From assembly GCF_041260155.1 (NCBI RefSeq), contig NC_091940.1:24537870-24601869 (forward strand): 64,000 nucleotides of DNA. Reading direction: 5' to 3'. A program made the position numbers and the translations under genes. Under the pieces are notes generated by a model. That model was not told the DNA's origin, ran no database searches, and saw only the letters and a program-made list of their open reading frames with translations. Of the stretch, positions 1 to 13,300 are shown piece by piece. How positions within the stretch are numbered: position 1 is the stretch's first letter; every line of letters starts with the position of its first letter. This DNA is from Ptychodera flava. Its lineage: Eukaryota > Hemichordata > Enteropneusta > Ptychoderidae.

Positions 1-918
1 CACTTTTTTGGGGGTCAGACTGTTGCCGCAAACAGGCCAGTGGTTTACAACGGTGGCGACACGTAATTCTTTCGTTTTTATAGCTTAACCCCCTTTATCT
101 ATCCTCCAAAGGAAATTTCTCCATGTGTCCGTGATTTCCAACTAAATTTGTATCTCTATTCATTTTTGAGGGCATAGTAACTTATTTTATAATCTGGTGT
201 ATCTGGTGTATCTGAAAACACAAAATCACAAAATTCAACGCACCAAAACAAAGGGGATATATGTGTGCAGACAATTCAAAACTTTTCCTCAAGAACATTC
301 ACCCCCCACCCCCCCGGTCCCCGCCCGCCCTGCCTCTTGCATATGATCTTGCCTCCATGGTTACGGCAGTTGTCGCGTGCAGCTCAACATCAAACAAGCT
401 TACAACGCGGCTTATACCATCGCTTGACACCATCCGCACAACTTCTATTGTTGAGACAGGAAGTTCTAACATCGCGAAGGTGTTGAGGTGATGATCGTTG
501 GGCAAACTGTGAAAATCGAACAAATACAACCATTGGAAGAAAAGGGCGAACCAGGTAGGGTGAAAAAAAACCCGAAAAATATCCCCCGTGTGTTTGAGTC
601 CATTTCGTTGCAAGTGTCACGGTATCATTAAATCGATTATCTTTTTAGAATAAGGACGCAGTTGCACCTCGTCGCGTGCGAGGTGCTACATGGCTTGGGC
701 GGTGCTAAGTAATCATTTTCTCATTAATTGCCAGCATCGGATTATGCAAAGCGTTTCTTCCCGGGTGGTTGCCTACACCTTCTAGCAGATAATCCAAGGT
801 GTCAAAAGCTTAATCCGTCGTTGGAACACTATAAACGAGTGAGATTTCGGCATTGTAGTTCATTCATTTTGCTCGTTCAAGAAGCAGCACACCGAACTTA
901 CAAGACAGCGCTTGAAAA
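1..918. other. 5' flank of the forkhead gene
   Basis: No gene is recognised here. Several short open frames overlap on both strands between 261 and 620, including a C-rich stretch near 300-330. None has a recognisable motif and they look like chance. The last 200 bases must contain the 5' untranslated region of the forkhead gene. A TATA-like word (ctataaac) lies near 829, about 90 bases before the ATG, but this is weak evidence for a core promoter. Confidence 0.4.
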
Positions 919-1866
919 ATGGCCAACTCGAACGGAGATTCCCTGGCTCGGCAGTCCCGCACCAGAGGCGTTACGCGGCCACACTACACGAGACACAGCA
1001 AACCGCCGTTCTCCTTCGTGGAGCTGATCACCATAGCCATCGAGTCGTCCCTGACTAAAATGCTTACCTTGCGAGAAATAACAGATTACTTGGAGCGAAC
1101 CTTCGTCTGCTTTCAGGGTGACTACACGGGCTGGAAGAACAGCGTTCGCCACAACCTCTCCGCCAGCGGCCGCTTCGATAAAGTGCTGCGGGACTTCCGC
1201 CGGCCGTTCGGGAAGGACAACTTCTGGGCAGTGAAACCGAATTCCAAACTGGACATCAAGAAGATGCAGGCACGACTTGTGAGCTATCTGGCCAAGGACG
1301 CCGCATCGTCGACCAAAACAGGTACGAAGCATATCAGTTATTTCGAATCCCTGAAGAACAACTCAACGACAGCCTTGCAATCTTGCAGAGTACCGACACA
1401 AGGCCGCTCTGCTGCAGAACTAAACCGACATCAGAAAATTCAAACCCAGTCGGCACCTCCCTCGATAAGTGAGACGACGGGCTGTCAACGGCAGAGTGGC
1501 GAAGCGTTGCACGGCGATCAGTCGTACGGACAGTATCGACACATGCAACAATGGTACCCGAATTACTTTTACCACACGACACCGTCTTCGCAAAACCAGC
1601 AAGATTTCTACACCCCTGCAAACCACCAGACCCACTGTCAATTTGAACAGAGTGCGACAAGTCCCAACCACATCACAGCTTACTCCGACAGCGCGTGCCC
1701 GGACGATGGAGGAGTACAGAACAGATTCGCGAACGACGCCCGTGACCAAGAAGCACCATCAGGTCTTTCAACAGAACTCACTGACCATTACGACGAAAAT
1801 TTCTACTCCTTTGCAGAAGACAGCAAACATTTTCAAAGCAAAATGCCAAGCTCTCAACCGGATCAG
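919..1866 (+). CDS. Forkhead gene exon 1
   Basis: The ATG at 919 gives 316 residues to the donor at 1866/1867. The open frame would run only five more residues into the intron before a stop, so the donor is well placed. The exon holds the whole forkhead domain, uninterrupted by an intron, and most of the Gln/Ser/Thr-rich region. Confidence 0.88.
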
Positions 1867-2729
1867 GTAAGCAATTTTCTTTAAAGAAAACAGTAATTCT
1901 ACATTATATGACAGCAACTTTGCATTGTTTGCCCGAGAATCAATATTCAAGTAAACAACGATGCTGCCAATGTAGCATAAAGCGTCCAGGGATGAAAATT
2001 TTATTATTTGAACTCTGAACCATTTTAATCTTGAATAGGATTGTTGAAGTGACGAAGATAAATTTGGTCTCTTTATGATTTATTTGATCACAAAGTGAAA
2101 AGCACAAACCAAAAGCTCCTTCACATCATCAGAGCTGATGGGAGAGGTAGCGCTTAGAAATTTTGCATTCTTTTGTCACAGATGAAGTTTTCCTTAATCA
2201 CTATTTGCGCTTTTGACGATACACACAACAATCAAACACCCTATGATTACAATTATCATTTTATGTGTCGTGAAAACTGTGGTGTTGACATTTAAAAGAT
2301 TGCCACTCGACGAAATGTTTGATCGTTAGTCGCATTAGCGAGAATTATGGTACACATACATTAATCACTTCCGACACTTTTGGCAAACGCTACTTATTAT
2401 CTACGGATTTTCTGTAATCACTAGCATGATTGGAGTCAAATCAACGACGCCCCCACTCGTATTCTGTACTTATGCTTTTGTTTTTCTTCCATCGACAGAA
2501 ACCCCAGTGGACGCACTTCAGAAGCGGGGACCAGAGTTCGGAGATCAACGCACCAATCTACGACCGAGTTACGGAGTGCACATGTTCATACAATCACACC
2601 AACAGCATCGTGAACGCCAAGACGGGTGACTACCAATCGGTGCACGACGTCCTCGATGAAATGTCTGCTATGGTGGATGACACAAGCCTAGATTCCCTGG
2701 CAGCGATAGCTATGGCCAGGTATTTCTAG
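919..2729 (+). CDS. FoxH-like forkhead transcription factor (two exons)
   Basis: Exons are 919-1866 and 2499-2729, joined in phase 0 at a GT/AG intron (CAG|gtaagc and cgacag|AAA), giving 392 residues. The forkhead DNA-binding domain spans about residues 28-107: it opens with KPPFSF, has the recognition helix GWKNSVRHNLS (71-81) with the base-contacting N, R, H and N, and closes with DNFWAV. The spacing DYxGW...KV...D...RP..K.NFWAV matches FoxH more closely than FoxA/B/C/D/Q2, which have a GxGW loop and a different wing. FoxH proteins bind activated Smad2/3 to turn on Nodal/activin targets. The rest is rich in Gln, Ser and Thr and ends in an acidic segment (residues from about 361). I do not see the Smad-interaction motif with PPNK. 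The family call is fairly sure, FoxH less so; a divergent FoxN/FoxO-like factor is the alternative. Confidence 0.85.
2499..2729 (+). CDS. Forkhead gene exon 2 (C-terminus and stop)
   Basis: The acceptor tttcttccatcgacag precedes the exon, which begins KPQWTHF and reads 76 residues to TAG at 2727-2729. The end is acidic and leucine-rich (HDVLDEMSAMVDD), a plausible activation or cofactor-binding segment. The frame agrees with phase 0 from exon 1. Confidence 0.8.
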   Translation, partial: KPQWTHFRSGDQSSEINAPIYDRVTECTCSYNHTNSIVNAKTGDYQSVHDVLDEMSAMVDDTSLDSLAAIAMARYF

Positions 2730-5700
2730 TCCGGTCACGGTGATAACGACACTACGACGTACCAATGAAGGACGAACAAGGCCCTGAAGATGAACCTGAA
2801 ACAGTCGCATTTAAATTACTGAACATCTTTAATTCATACATAATCAAGAGATTGGTTTTTTATGTATATATTATGATTTTAACTTTTATGAGTTTTTTTC
2901 CCTTTGTATAACATGACACAATTGACAATCAATTTCAAACGGACAAAGCAGGCTGTCAGTTGTTTCTCGATATTTGTTTTTGAAACAAAATTTTTATGAG
3001 TAAATGAACTTTATTATTTTACCCTCACTGTTCTGAGGACATACAACATTTAGTAACTTGTTGGCATCAGTCATAACGTTGACATTGACATCAAATCATG
3101 ACGCCGAATGTCAGGTTGTAAATGTTTTTCACAAATGGCTGTAAAAGCTGCTACATTGAACTTTTGAGTGCTGTAATTTATCATAAGAAAACTGATCACA
3201 AAATGGAAAGCAAGACGCAGTAGTTTTCTTTCATTAGTACAGTTTATTTGACTCCAGGCCAAATGAAAACTTGTTACAGAGAGGTTAATGCACCCATGGA
3301 ACTGCCAGAACATATATTTTCCTTAATCTGTGTACGTTTATACAACGCTAAGGACAATTTCATTACCTTTAGATGTACAAGTTTACGTACAATCTTGAGC
3401 AAAAAGCATCCCTGGTCCGGAAAACAGACATATCATATGCCACTCTCCTCGTTACTGTAACAAGCCTAGCTCCTTCCATGCATTAGTCCTAAGATATGTG
3501 CGACAATATTCAAAACAAATTACTCAAAAATGGAATGCAAGTGTTCTAAAGCACAAACCAACAAAATACACAATTTGCACTGTATTACAGCAATAATTAT
3601 TTCATCCTTTGTTTTGCAATTGTTTTTAAAATAAAATTTGTAAATGTGAAATCTTGGGTGTGATTCCTCTTGTTAATTACTGATCACTTTTTCCAAGTTC
3701 CAATCTTTTGTCATTATTTACTGGCAATGGATCAACATTCTCAAAGTGACATTCACCACTGTTTTTTTCAAAGCTGAAACAATCTAGTATAGTATGTACA
3801 TGCAGGTCAACAGAAAACACGGTCAAGACTCAAAAAGATTATATGAATATGGTGTAAATCAACTATACAGTTTTTTAAAATTTCAGAGTTACTTGGATAA
3901 CTGAAAAGTGTCCTGATACGGGCGACTGTCCTGGAAGGTAAAGAAATGTAAAAATGCTCCTAAATACGATTATATGCCGTGATTTTAATTTTCATTTTTT
4001 TTTACCCTGACCCTTTATCCTTTGAACTTTGACCCCTGGTAACTTATGACAAATCATCACGCAGAGATTTTCATGGTGCAAAGGGTTAATTGCGACAAGA
4101 AAACTTTTGGACTAGGTTTTTGCACGTTTGTGTAACATAACTCAAAGTAAAACACTAACTTTCAAAATAATATGGCTTGATGAGTGAATCTTTCACCATA
4201 ACATAGACTCTCGGTTACGCTTAGATCCACTCTAAAAATTCACATCTTTTCATATTTAAAGAGGTATAAATTGACACAAGTATTTTCATTGATTGGGCCA
4301 TCTTAGGGACGCCATTGGTTCAATTCTGTTGTCTTTCTTTTTCTCTTTTGTTTGGACCTCTGGGGATATGCAGAACAGATTTGGCATCTGAGGGTCAGGA
4401 GGTCACTCAACAAACAAAGGCAGACATCTACATCAACACTTCCAGCAGTGGTGGCGCTCTAGAAGTGGCTCACACCACTGCAATTACAAGTTGAACAACT
4501 GTGGTGTTTTACCACTTTTTGTGGAAAGTCATAAAGAACCATCCCTATTTGGGAATTTAATGCACAGGATAACTCTACTTGCATCTAAAATCACGGAACA
4601 CTGTAAGAGAACATGTTCACCATCATTTGGTAAAAAATATTTGTGGATGAAATATTTCCTAACATGAAAAACCTTGTTGTGACATTAGGTGGCAACACTG
4701 AAGTGTCTTTTTGGTGCAAGTCAAGTTGTATATTGCTGTGATGTGAGGCTTATCTAGAGCGCCACCAACGCCGTCATCTTTCACAAGCATCGTTTGCCCA
4801 CACTCTGTTGTTACCGACAGTGAGTGTAGACTCCGTTCTTGGTAATGTGAGTGAGAAAGGTTACAACAGCTATTATATTTCACAGACATTATAAATGATC
4901 AAGCGCCTATAAACACATGGGGTGTAGAAATGTATGACATCTGTAAAGGTAAACAGCGTAGCAGTACTTGCACTATGTACACACCTTGAGTACGTGTATA
5001 TAAAATCTTGCAGGAAAAAATGAAACACAGAAACACATCTTGAATTGTTGTTAATTGAACCACGATTTGGGACAGAGGGATCGTGGATTGAACAGAGTAA
5101 GTCTTAGGAAATAAGAGTTCAAGGCAATGGTTCTCATGAAACCTCATGGGTAACAGAAACTGTTCCCATTACGAAATTCAAAATAACACAAAACTAAAGT
5201 AAACCTAGAAGAATATCCAACTTAAAGGTCTGTCTGCTTCCCGAAAAAAAAAGAAGAGATTTTGTTATTGTCATTGTAATGTGGAAAATGTACAAGATTT
5301 TGAAAATTGCAACTGTAATATGTACAAACATATTTTGTCATGTGTATGCAAGTACATTTTTATGAACAAGACATTTCTGAAGTCAAATTCCATGATGAAA
5401 CGTGGAGAAAATCGGCAAAACAGCTATTTTTGTCTCATTATTTCACCCCTTAACTCTCCAAATAACTCAAAAGCCCTATTAGGATTTAACTGTTTTCTAT
5501 AGTCTCGCTGGCTATTGGCCATGAAAACCTCCGTGAAGAGGTGCCTCATAAACAGGGAATATCATTCGTAAAACATCAGGCATCCTGCACGTTGTACAGT
5601 GACAAGTTTATGAGGAAAGTATACAAATAACCCTCAATACAAAGGAAAAATAAATTGAGTAATTCTTTATACAGTAAGAGTTGAGAGCTATGGCAAACAG

Positions 5701-7339
5701 TTTGGGATAAATTCTTGTTTGATCAGCTTAATATAACAAAACAATGATATTCAAGATATATTGCTCGTAATTGGTTATTTGAAGGGAATGGCCATTACCA
5801 TATAATGAATGACCTTTCAACTGTCTCCTCACGGTCGGTACACATATTTCATTTATCTTATTGTCAAAATCAATCTCATACATTGTACACAAAAAGTACA
5901 CAGGAGTGCAGTTGATGTCTTGCCATGTATGAGTATGGGCATCTAATCAAGAAAATCTGAAGCCAAAAAAAAATCCATGCTTCTGCCACAGCATGCCTTT
6001 GTATGTACATTCTGATATATATATTCAAAGTTAGTATATAGTTTCGTGTTCTCTATTAATTTGTCTGTCTGGGAACTAACCATCTGGTTGATCCAAAGCT
6101 GAAAATCATATTAGGCAATATCACAAACACTTTCTGACAAGTCTATGTACATTTTGCAATTTTTGCATGGAGTTCTGTAAAGTAATTGGCAAATACACAA
6201 GGAAAAATTTCCATCATCTTGAGAAAGTATACATGCAACAATAAAGTAATGTTCTTTCCCCTCCCTAAATAACTTCCCTTCTATTAGAAATGTACCTTAC
6301 TTGAAGCACAATGGCACCTTTGAATATCATTAGCTACTGGAAAGTGTAAAGACGTAATATCTCAGAGCATGCAGCTGCTATGTTAAAGTCCAGTCAGACT
6401 CTTTGGAAAGTACAAAAATGTAATTAGACTAAATTTTATATCAATTAGATGAGTTGTCTGTTTGAAAATCAACAAAGGATGTTTGCGGTGCAACGACTGC
6501 AAAAAAGTGAACTTTTAGTGCTTTAAAAAGTGCACTTGTATGTATGTATTTATAATACACAGCATGTAAGAACTACCCTAAACTTGATCAGCTTACTAAG
6601 TTATAATAAATTTTAGTGATATTTTTGACATACTTAAAACAGTATAAACTAGCACTTTTGGGTAATAGTAACTCGTAATTCTAATTCATATTTCAAACAC
6701 TGTGACTCTATCATTGAAAATTGAATAGAGAACATGTTAACCCTACATGTCCTTTGTATTTCTTAACATATATTTTGCGTGCTTTTTTCGTATCTGGTTT
6801 GAAACACATTTTTACCCCTTCTCTGATTTGCTTCGTTACACTGAGTTTATCAGGATTGTAATACATTGCTGTAAATTTGAAATATTTTTGACTGAAACAA
6901 ACAAAATGAAGAAATCTAAAACACATGAAGCAAGTATGATACACACATCCCCATACTTTGAGAGTTAACCACTCAACTCAACGAGCAGTGTCAATAAGCA
7001 CTGTATTGCAGAGATCAGTGTCAGGGCACAAAGTATTAAATTCTGGGCTTTCACAGCGCCCAGCATCCCTGCCACCACGATCAGCAGTCTGATAAATATA
7101 TTTCAAAAATTAATCTTGGTATATACATGAAATGATTTATCAATTTCATCACGACAAATTAATCATTTTTCGGTAGTTCATGACACAGTTTTAAAACATG
7201 TGTCCTCTACCTACAATTTTTTGTAGTTCAGACCTGGTTTGATTGGAGTAGTGGTAGTACTGTTATGTACCATGGGCAGTCTCCGAGGTTTCACAGCTGT
7301 CAAGTTGGCTCAATCATGTGACATCACAAACGCACACTC
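2730..7339. other. Intergenic region between two convergent genes
   Basis: It contains the 3' untranslated regions of the forkhead gene (plus) and of the RNF31 gene (minus) but no further coding frame I can support. The sequence is A+T-rich with scattered short open frames under 90 codons. A stretch near 4010-4090 ends in ggtgcaaagggttaat, the same terminus seen in the small TTAA-ended foldback element at 21545-21624, so it is probably an old repeat fragment. Confidence 0.5.
3630..3635 (+). terminator. Possible poly(A) signal AATAAA
   Basis: AATAAA lies in an A+T-rich setting about 900 bases after the forkhead stop codon. It is the first canonical hexamer I noticed downstream on the plus strand. 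Transcript evidence is absent, so this is only a candidate. Confidence 0.3.
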
Positions 7340-7378
7340 TCACCTTGGCTCTTGCAAGGGAAGACGTTGCTGTACCAA
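7340..7378 (-). CDS. RNF31: RNF31 exon 20: last 12 residues and stop
   Basis: After acceptor ggtttcag the exon reads [12 protein letters not shown] and then TGA (7340-7342). This is the same length and character as the HOIP C-terminus after the LDD. The TGA overlaps a GTGAGA that could act as a donor, so an alternative longer tail is possible. Confidence 0.8.
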   Translation of the reverse strand: MVQQRLPLQEPR

Positions 7379-10300
7379 CTGAAACCAAAAGTCAAAATAA
7401 ATGGAATTATTGTCACATAAGTATTGCAATTCACAACAATCACGTTTAGCCATTGTCGTGTGCATTGGTCAGCCTTTTTCAAGGAACATCTTTGAAGGAA
7501 ATTGATGTTACTTGGCATTTTAAAAACTGTTAGTACTCGGTTTACAAAATATAGGAAGAAATGTGTGACACTTATAAATCAGACTGCAAAGTTCTATCTT
7601 TCGCTTTTCACATGTTCTTAAGATGTGTACATTTTTGTATTCCAGAAATGTCAATGAAATGTAGCTGAAATGTCAAAATGGCTGACATGGGTGTATTTTC
7701 TGAACATGTTTTCCATGAAAAAAGTTCAAATATTTTATGTTGGCAATCAACCTGTGACCTAAATATCGTCAAAAGGCTGACATGCACAACAGAAACCTAT
7801 TCATTTGTTTCTTGCCGGCTATTTTTGTTTGGAGACATACGAATATAACTTTCAAGCTAAGACTTACATGAGAAAGCAAAGTGTTTCAGACTTGTTTGAT
7901 AAGGATAGAGGGAACATGGTGAGGGCATTAACTGACAAGGGAAGGCAACACCATTTTAGTTATATGGTTTGTGACTAGACTCATATTCTCTGTCTACTCC
8001 ACACTCTCCCAATCTGACCCTACCTACATTGGGCTATCCATGATCTAATATAAGATGTTATGTAGGGATTTTTGTGGATTTCAAACAAGGAAAGACTCAG
8101 ACACAGCATAAACCTTAAAGCTTCTACAAAGAATATCACTGGTGGAAAAAAAGATTATAATCAGATGTAGAGATGACACTTGCTGGTATCACTTCTCTGT
8201 AGAAAGTTGTATTGCGTATCCCTAAATCTGATTTTATTAAAATTGAACCAGGTTCCTCTTTGGTAGGTGATAGAGCATGTAGTGTTAATGCCATACAGCG
8301 CCCTCTATGGCATGAATATGCACTGTCTTCTACACATGGCAAGAAAACATGCAGAACCACTCACCTCAAGCAGCCTGTGAGTGTATTGGGCTATGGTGTC
8401 TTTCTTTCGATCTGGAACCTTGATTTCGTTTCTCTTCAAAATAGTTGAAAGGGTGTCTGCTTTGAACATGACAGCTGGATCAATTTGCTTGTTCTTGATG
8501 AGCTCAACCAGATATTCGGAGTAATGGATTCTGCAATGCAGGAAATGAGAAGAATGTTGCAAAATGACGGTGTTGCGATCTAAAATAACTGCTGACAGTA
8601 TAGGGTACAGTAATGTGAAGTCAATGATTTGCTTTCAGAATAACAAAGGATGCACATTGTTTCAAAGACCCAGTACACCAAAGAGATCATGTGATCGCTG
8701 TACAAAAACCCATAACTACCGGTACATACAAATGGAAATACAAGTAGATCTCCGTTTGTACACAAGATTTTGTTTGTACCATGGTCCATTTGAATTCCTG
8801 GTTTGACCTATCATGACTACATATGCAATAATGAAGTAATTACTCTTCAGACATAGCGGTGGATGCTAAATCTTTCAAGCTTTTTCCTCTACTCATCAAT
8901 TTACAGGCTACAGACCTTACCACCTTACTTTTGTCTCCAAGAATTACAGATATTTCTCTTTTTCTGTTATTTTGTCATGTACATGTCACCATACTTACTT
9001 GCAGAGGCCTGCGTATCCCGGCATGGTTTCTCTGCCGCAGAAATCATCCTTCAGACCGTCGGTGGTCTCCTTCTGTTCTTCAACTCTGCATTTCCCCGCG
9101 GGAGGTAGAGCGGCCGCGGCGCCCTCCTCCTGCTGGTTGGCAGCCTCTGCATTCTGCTGGGGGGCCTCGGTATCAAAGGCCACGATGTGATCCTGCAGAC
9201 AAACCAAGAAAATTAATGGAGGATGAAAGCAGTGTCATCTCATTGACAGGGGCTCAGTCTATAGCCTTTGGTGGCTCTGTATCTAGTATTTTTCATTGTG
9301 AATGAAAAACAATATATGTACATATATTTTGATCAATTGTTTGATATATAAAGTTTAGACTGATTCTGTTAATGAGATTGTAAATACATTCCTCCAGTGA
9401 GCTGTAATATGACACTCGGCTAAATTAAGGGAATCTACTGACAACATCTCTCTGTCATGAACAATGGTAGGTCAGTCGTGCAATGTTACTCTTCCACCCA
9501 CATTTCCCTGTGTGGAGGTCCAACTTTGCCATAGGAAACAATGGGACTGGGTCAAACCACAGTGGTGAAGGGTTAATTGGAAGGGGCAGGGCCATTCTAC
9601 TTTGGTATTGATTTGTCAATTTTGTGCCACTTGAGAAGTCAGCTGTGTTGGCTAGGACTTTAAAACATGCTGAAATAGTGGTCCACTGGTGAACAGAACA
9701 GATATAGGAAACCATGGCAACTACTTTTAGAAATAAATGCGGACAGGAAATGACTGCGCAGAGAAACTGAGACACTTCTCATGCATAATCATCATTATAA
9801 TACGCTCAGCTCAAATCTGGCCATCTGATTGGCTGGTTTGTGATCTCAACAAGACCTGTGTGACATACAGAAACTCACGCAAATTTCAAACTCCAGCCTG
9901 ACAGCTCAGTGAACCATTATCTAATTATTGATGAAGTTTGTGTTTGACACATAGGGTTTTCATGAAGGTTCTGTTTGATACAAAAAAAATGCAACTTTGT
10001 CCATACCAGCAAATTTTCCACAGAAATCAGTGTGGCAGCCAATTGGCATAACAATGTATAATTTGCATATTCATATTTCTTTGATGTGAAAAATGTATTT
10101 TTTTTGTTGTTGTCAAAACATATGAATAGACTGCTTGGAAAAAACAAAGGGGGTGACCCAACCCCTAGACAACCTCCTTGCAGAGAACCCTGGCACACTA
10201 ACCTTGAGTAACTTTTGAAGATCCTCGATGTTTTCATCTCGGAGATAAAAGAGACAGTTCCTAGGGTGATGGGCATGCAGGCCCTTCTTGCTGACAGCTC

Positions 10301-13300
10301 TTGAACTGGTTACATTTTGTCTTGAAAGGCTTGTAGCAACCACTGCAGAATTCATGGCGGCACTGCGTACACTTGAAATGCATACAGCCGCCTTTGGCCA
10401 GTGCGTAGCGGAATTTGCAGTTTGGACAGTCTGGCAACAAATTACAAAGGCATGTAAATATGTGTGTTGACTATAATTATACGATACCGTTATATTGATG
10501 GCACAAATGAAGTGATGTGATTGGTCATGGTGTGAAAATACCCGTGCTATATACATGTGTAGTGGCCCTGCACATTGTTTTAGTTCTTATCCAACGGCTT
10601 GTATCCATTTACATGTATTTGTATTTGCACTGTAAATCCCATCTTTACCACAGTGATGTGATGAAAACATTATCAGATATTTACCTATGCCATTCTCTTT
10701 GAGATGTGCGGCCAGACCAGCTGCCTGCCGATCTGGGTCGTTTGCTTCCTTCCACGCCTGAAAGGCTTCGCATGATATTCCCTCGTGCTGATCCAGCCAC
10801 TTTATAAAGTTAAGATGAAGAAATTATGATTAGTGCTGTTAGGATATTCACTCTACCCTGAAATTTTTGTAAAAAAGTTTTCTTATCAGTAATGAGGGTG
10901 ATTCTCCACTTGGGAAAGGCAAGTTGCTTAAAGTAGAAACAGACTTCACTGATAATTTTGCTGCCTGACAAACAAACCCAGCCTTGAATTACGGACACTT
11001 AGTATTTGATATATCGGCTCCCCATTTTGACTGTGACAAACACGTGGCATTTTACATGTTAAAGGTCTACAACAGAACAGCCATTTCTCTGATGTAGTCA
11101 GTGGCCACATGCAATTGCTCCTATTGGGAACAAAACCTGTATATAATGGTCAGCATATTTGAATTTGAATGTTGAATGACCTCTGCCAGAAAATGATTTG
11201 AATGGAAAGCAAAAAATGGGTCTATTTAAACTGATTTTATAGCTGCAAAATGATTCTTTCAGAAATAAAATTCATATACCGCGATTTTCATGAGATTTAT
11301 GATATTGAACTTTATTACTGCCGTTATCTGTTCCTAAATTTCTCACTCAGCACACCACCTACAGTGAAAGTAATGCCACACCCACCAACTGTAGAAAGGC
11401 CACCTCCATATAGTGGTCACTCTTTCTTGGTCCATTGAGTGACCACTATACACAGCTTTGACTGTATACAGAGGTTTACTTGGCAAAATTGAAGAATGTT
11501 CTGTAGGGGATGTACACATTGAGCCTGGATGGAATATTAGACCATGATTCACTGATAGTAAGAGGCACACTAGCCAACAATTGGATCAGCAGACCAGACT
11601 TGTGTGCTTATCACTTGTGCCATATAATAGCTGCAAACTCACTGAACAGGGCAGATAAGTGGTGGACTTCTGACTTACCGGTTTTTTACAATCGAAGCAT
11701 GTCAACTGCTTACACTCTGGACAGTGCATTTTCTTTCTGTTGGGATTTTCATTCAAGAAGCCAAAGTCACACTGAAGATAGAAGGAGAGACATCACGGAG
11801 ATGTTAGCATGACATACAATAGCAAGGATGCTCTTACATTTAAATGTAATGTGGTCATTCCATGCCATATGGATACAAAAATACTAGATATCGGTGCAAC
11901 TTTTTATATACTGGATCATATGATCATATGTAATGAAAGCACGATGTGATAGTTGTTTTGGGGGACATAATTTTTGTACATTCAGGTCATCGTCATACTG
12001 TTCTTTCTTTCACCAAACTATAATTGAATATTGAGAAGTATTGACGTTGAATGCGATTCAGAGACATTTATGTAGGACAGTGAAACATTTACAATACTTC
12101 CTGGTCTGGTTCTTGCATAGACTCATGTTGCAGTCTATGCAGTAAACGAAGATTTTAAGGTAGTGTGCGCCTCGAAAGTGAAAGACTTAAACTTTTGCTC
12201 AAGCTTTCCTCAGGGAATCTTTCAACCATTCTCTTTAAAATCAAGAATACAAATTGGCGGTCACCGTGCAAATTTTGGTACTAGAGTGACAAGTACCCCA
12301 AGATTTACTGATATTTGAAATTCAAAATGGCCGCCAACCCTGTGTTAACTCTATGGAGAAAAATAAAATTTTTTTGAATTTCAAAAAACTATGCTGATGA
12401 AAGTTTTCTTACATCAAGAGCTTTGTATATCAGAAAAGAATTGGACAAGTTTGAGAGTCCGAATATCTGTCCCTAAGGTACATTCTACCTTAACAATTTA
12501 CTTTTGTGAAAATCTAAACTTAATTCTTTACTCATTGAATACACAGAGTATAGCGGCTATTTTGAATTTTGTATTTTGATAAATTTCAGGAAATTTATTA
12601 CTTTATTTCTCTAATCACAAAATGATGCATAATTTTTATCTTCAAATACTTAAAGGGGAAGTTCACCACGGATGATTTTTACATATGTGGTAGCTCTGTG
12701 GTCATTTACCAAGGAAAAACTATTTTCACCATTTATAACTCGCAAGAATTTTTACAAAAACGATAAAAATAGTACAGGAAGTTGCCCATGTAATTTGAAT
12801 CATGGGAAAAAAGCTCCAAGCTTGGAGCTTGCATAATGTGATATGGAAGGGACCATCTTCGGATGGGTATGGCCCCACGTTGTCCTCTCACAGTAACACA
12901 GTAGTAAACAGCAACACAAAATCTGACAGAGGAAAGTTTATTATAAGTGATTCATTGTTTATGCAAGGATACTCAGTATAGACAAAAATTATGTAAATAC
13001 GCACAGCCTGGTTTAAGCAAGGGTGAGTGGACAATGCCATACCCATGGAAAATGGTCCCTTCCATATCACATTATGCAAGCTCCAAGCTTGGCGCTTTTT
13101 CCCATGATTCAAATTACATGGGCAACTTCCTGTACTATTTCTATCGTTTTTTGTAAAAAATCTTGCAAGTTATAAATGGCGAAAATAGCTTTTCCGGGGT
13201 AAGTGACCACAAAACTAGCACATATGTAAAAATTATCCTTGATGAACTTCCCCTTTAAGAGAAAAAGTTCAAAACTTTCTGTTTTGAATCACATAAGGGT

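Noticed and set aside
299..620. Overlapping open frames on both strands (up to 104 codons) near the left edge
   Set aside because: They overlap in several frames over a C-rich stretch, carry no motif and have no supporting splice sites.
10203..10430. RNF31 as an inactive pseudogene because of the stop in RING2
   Set aside because: Twenty exons with matching phases, intact catalytic Cys and a conserved LDD after the break argue for a working gene with a sequence error or a rare allele.
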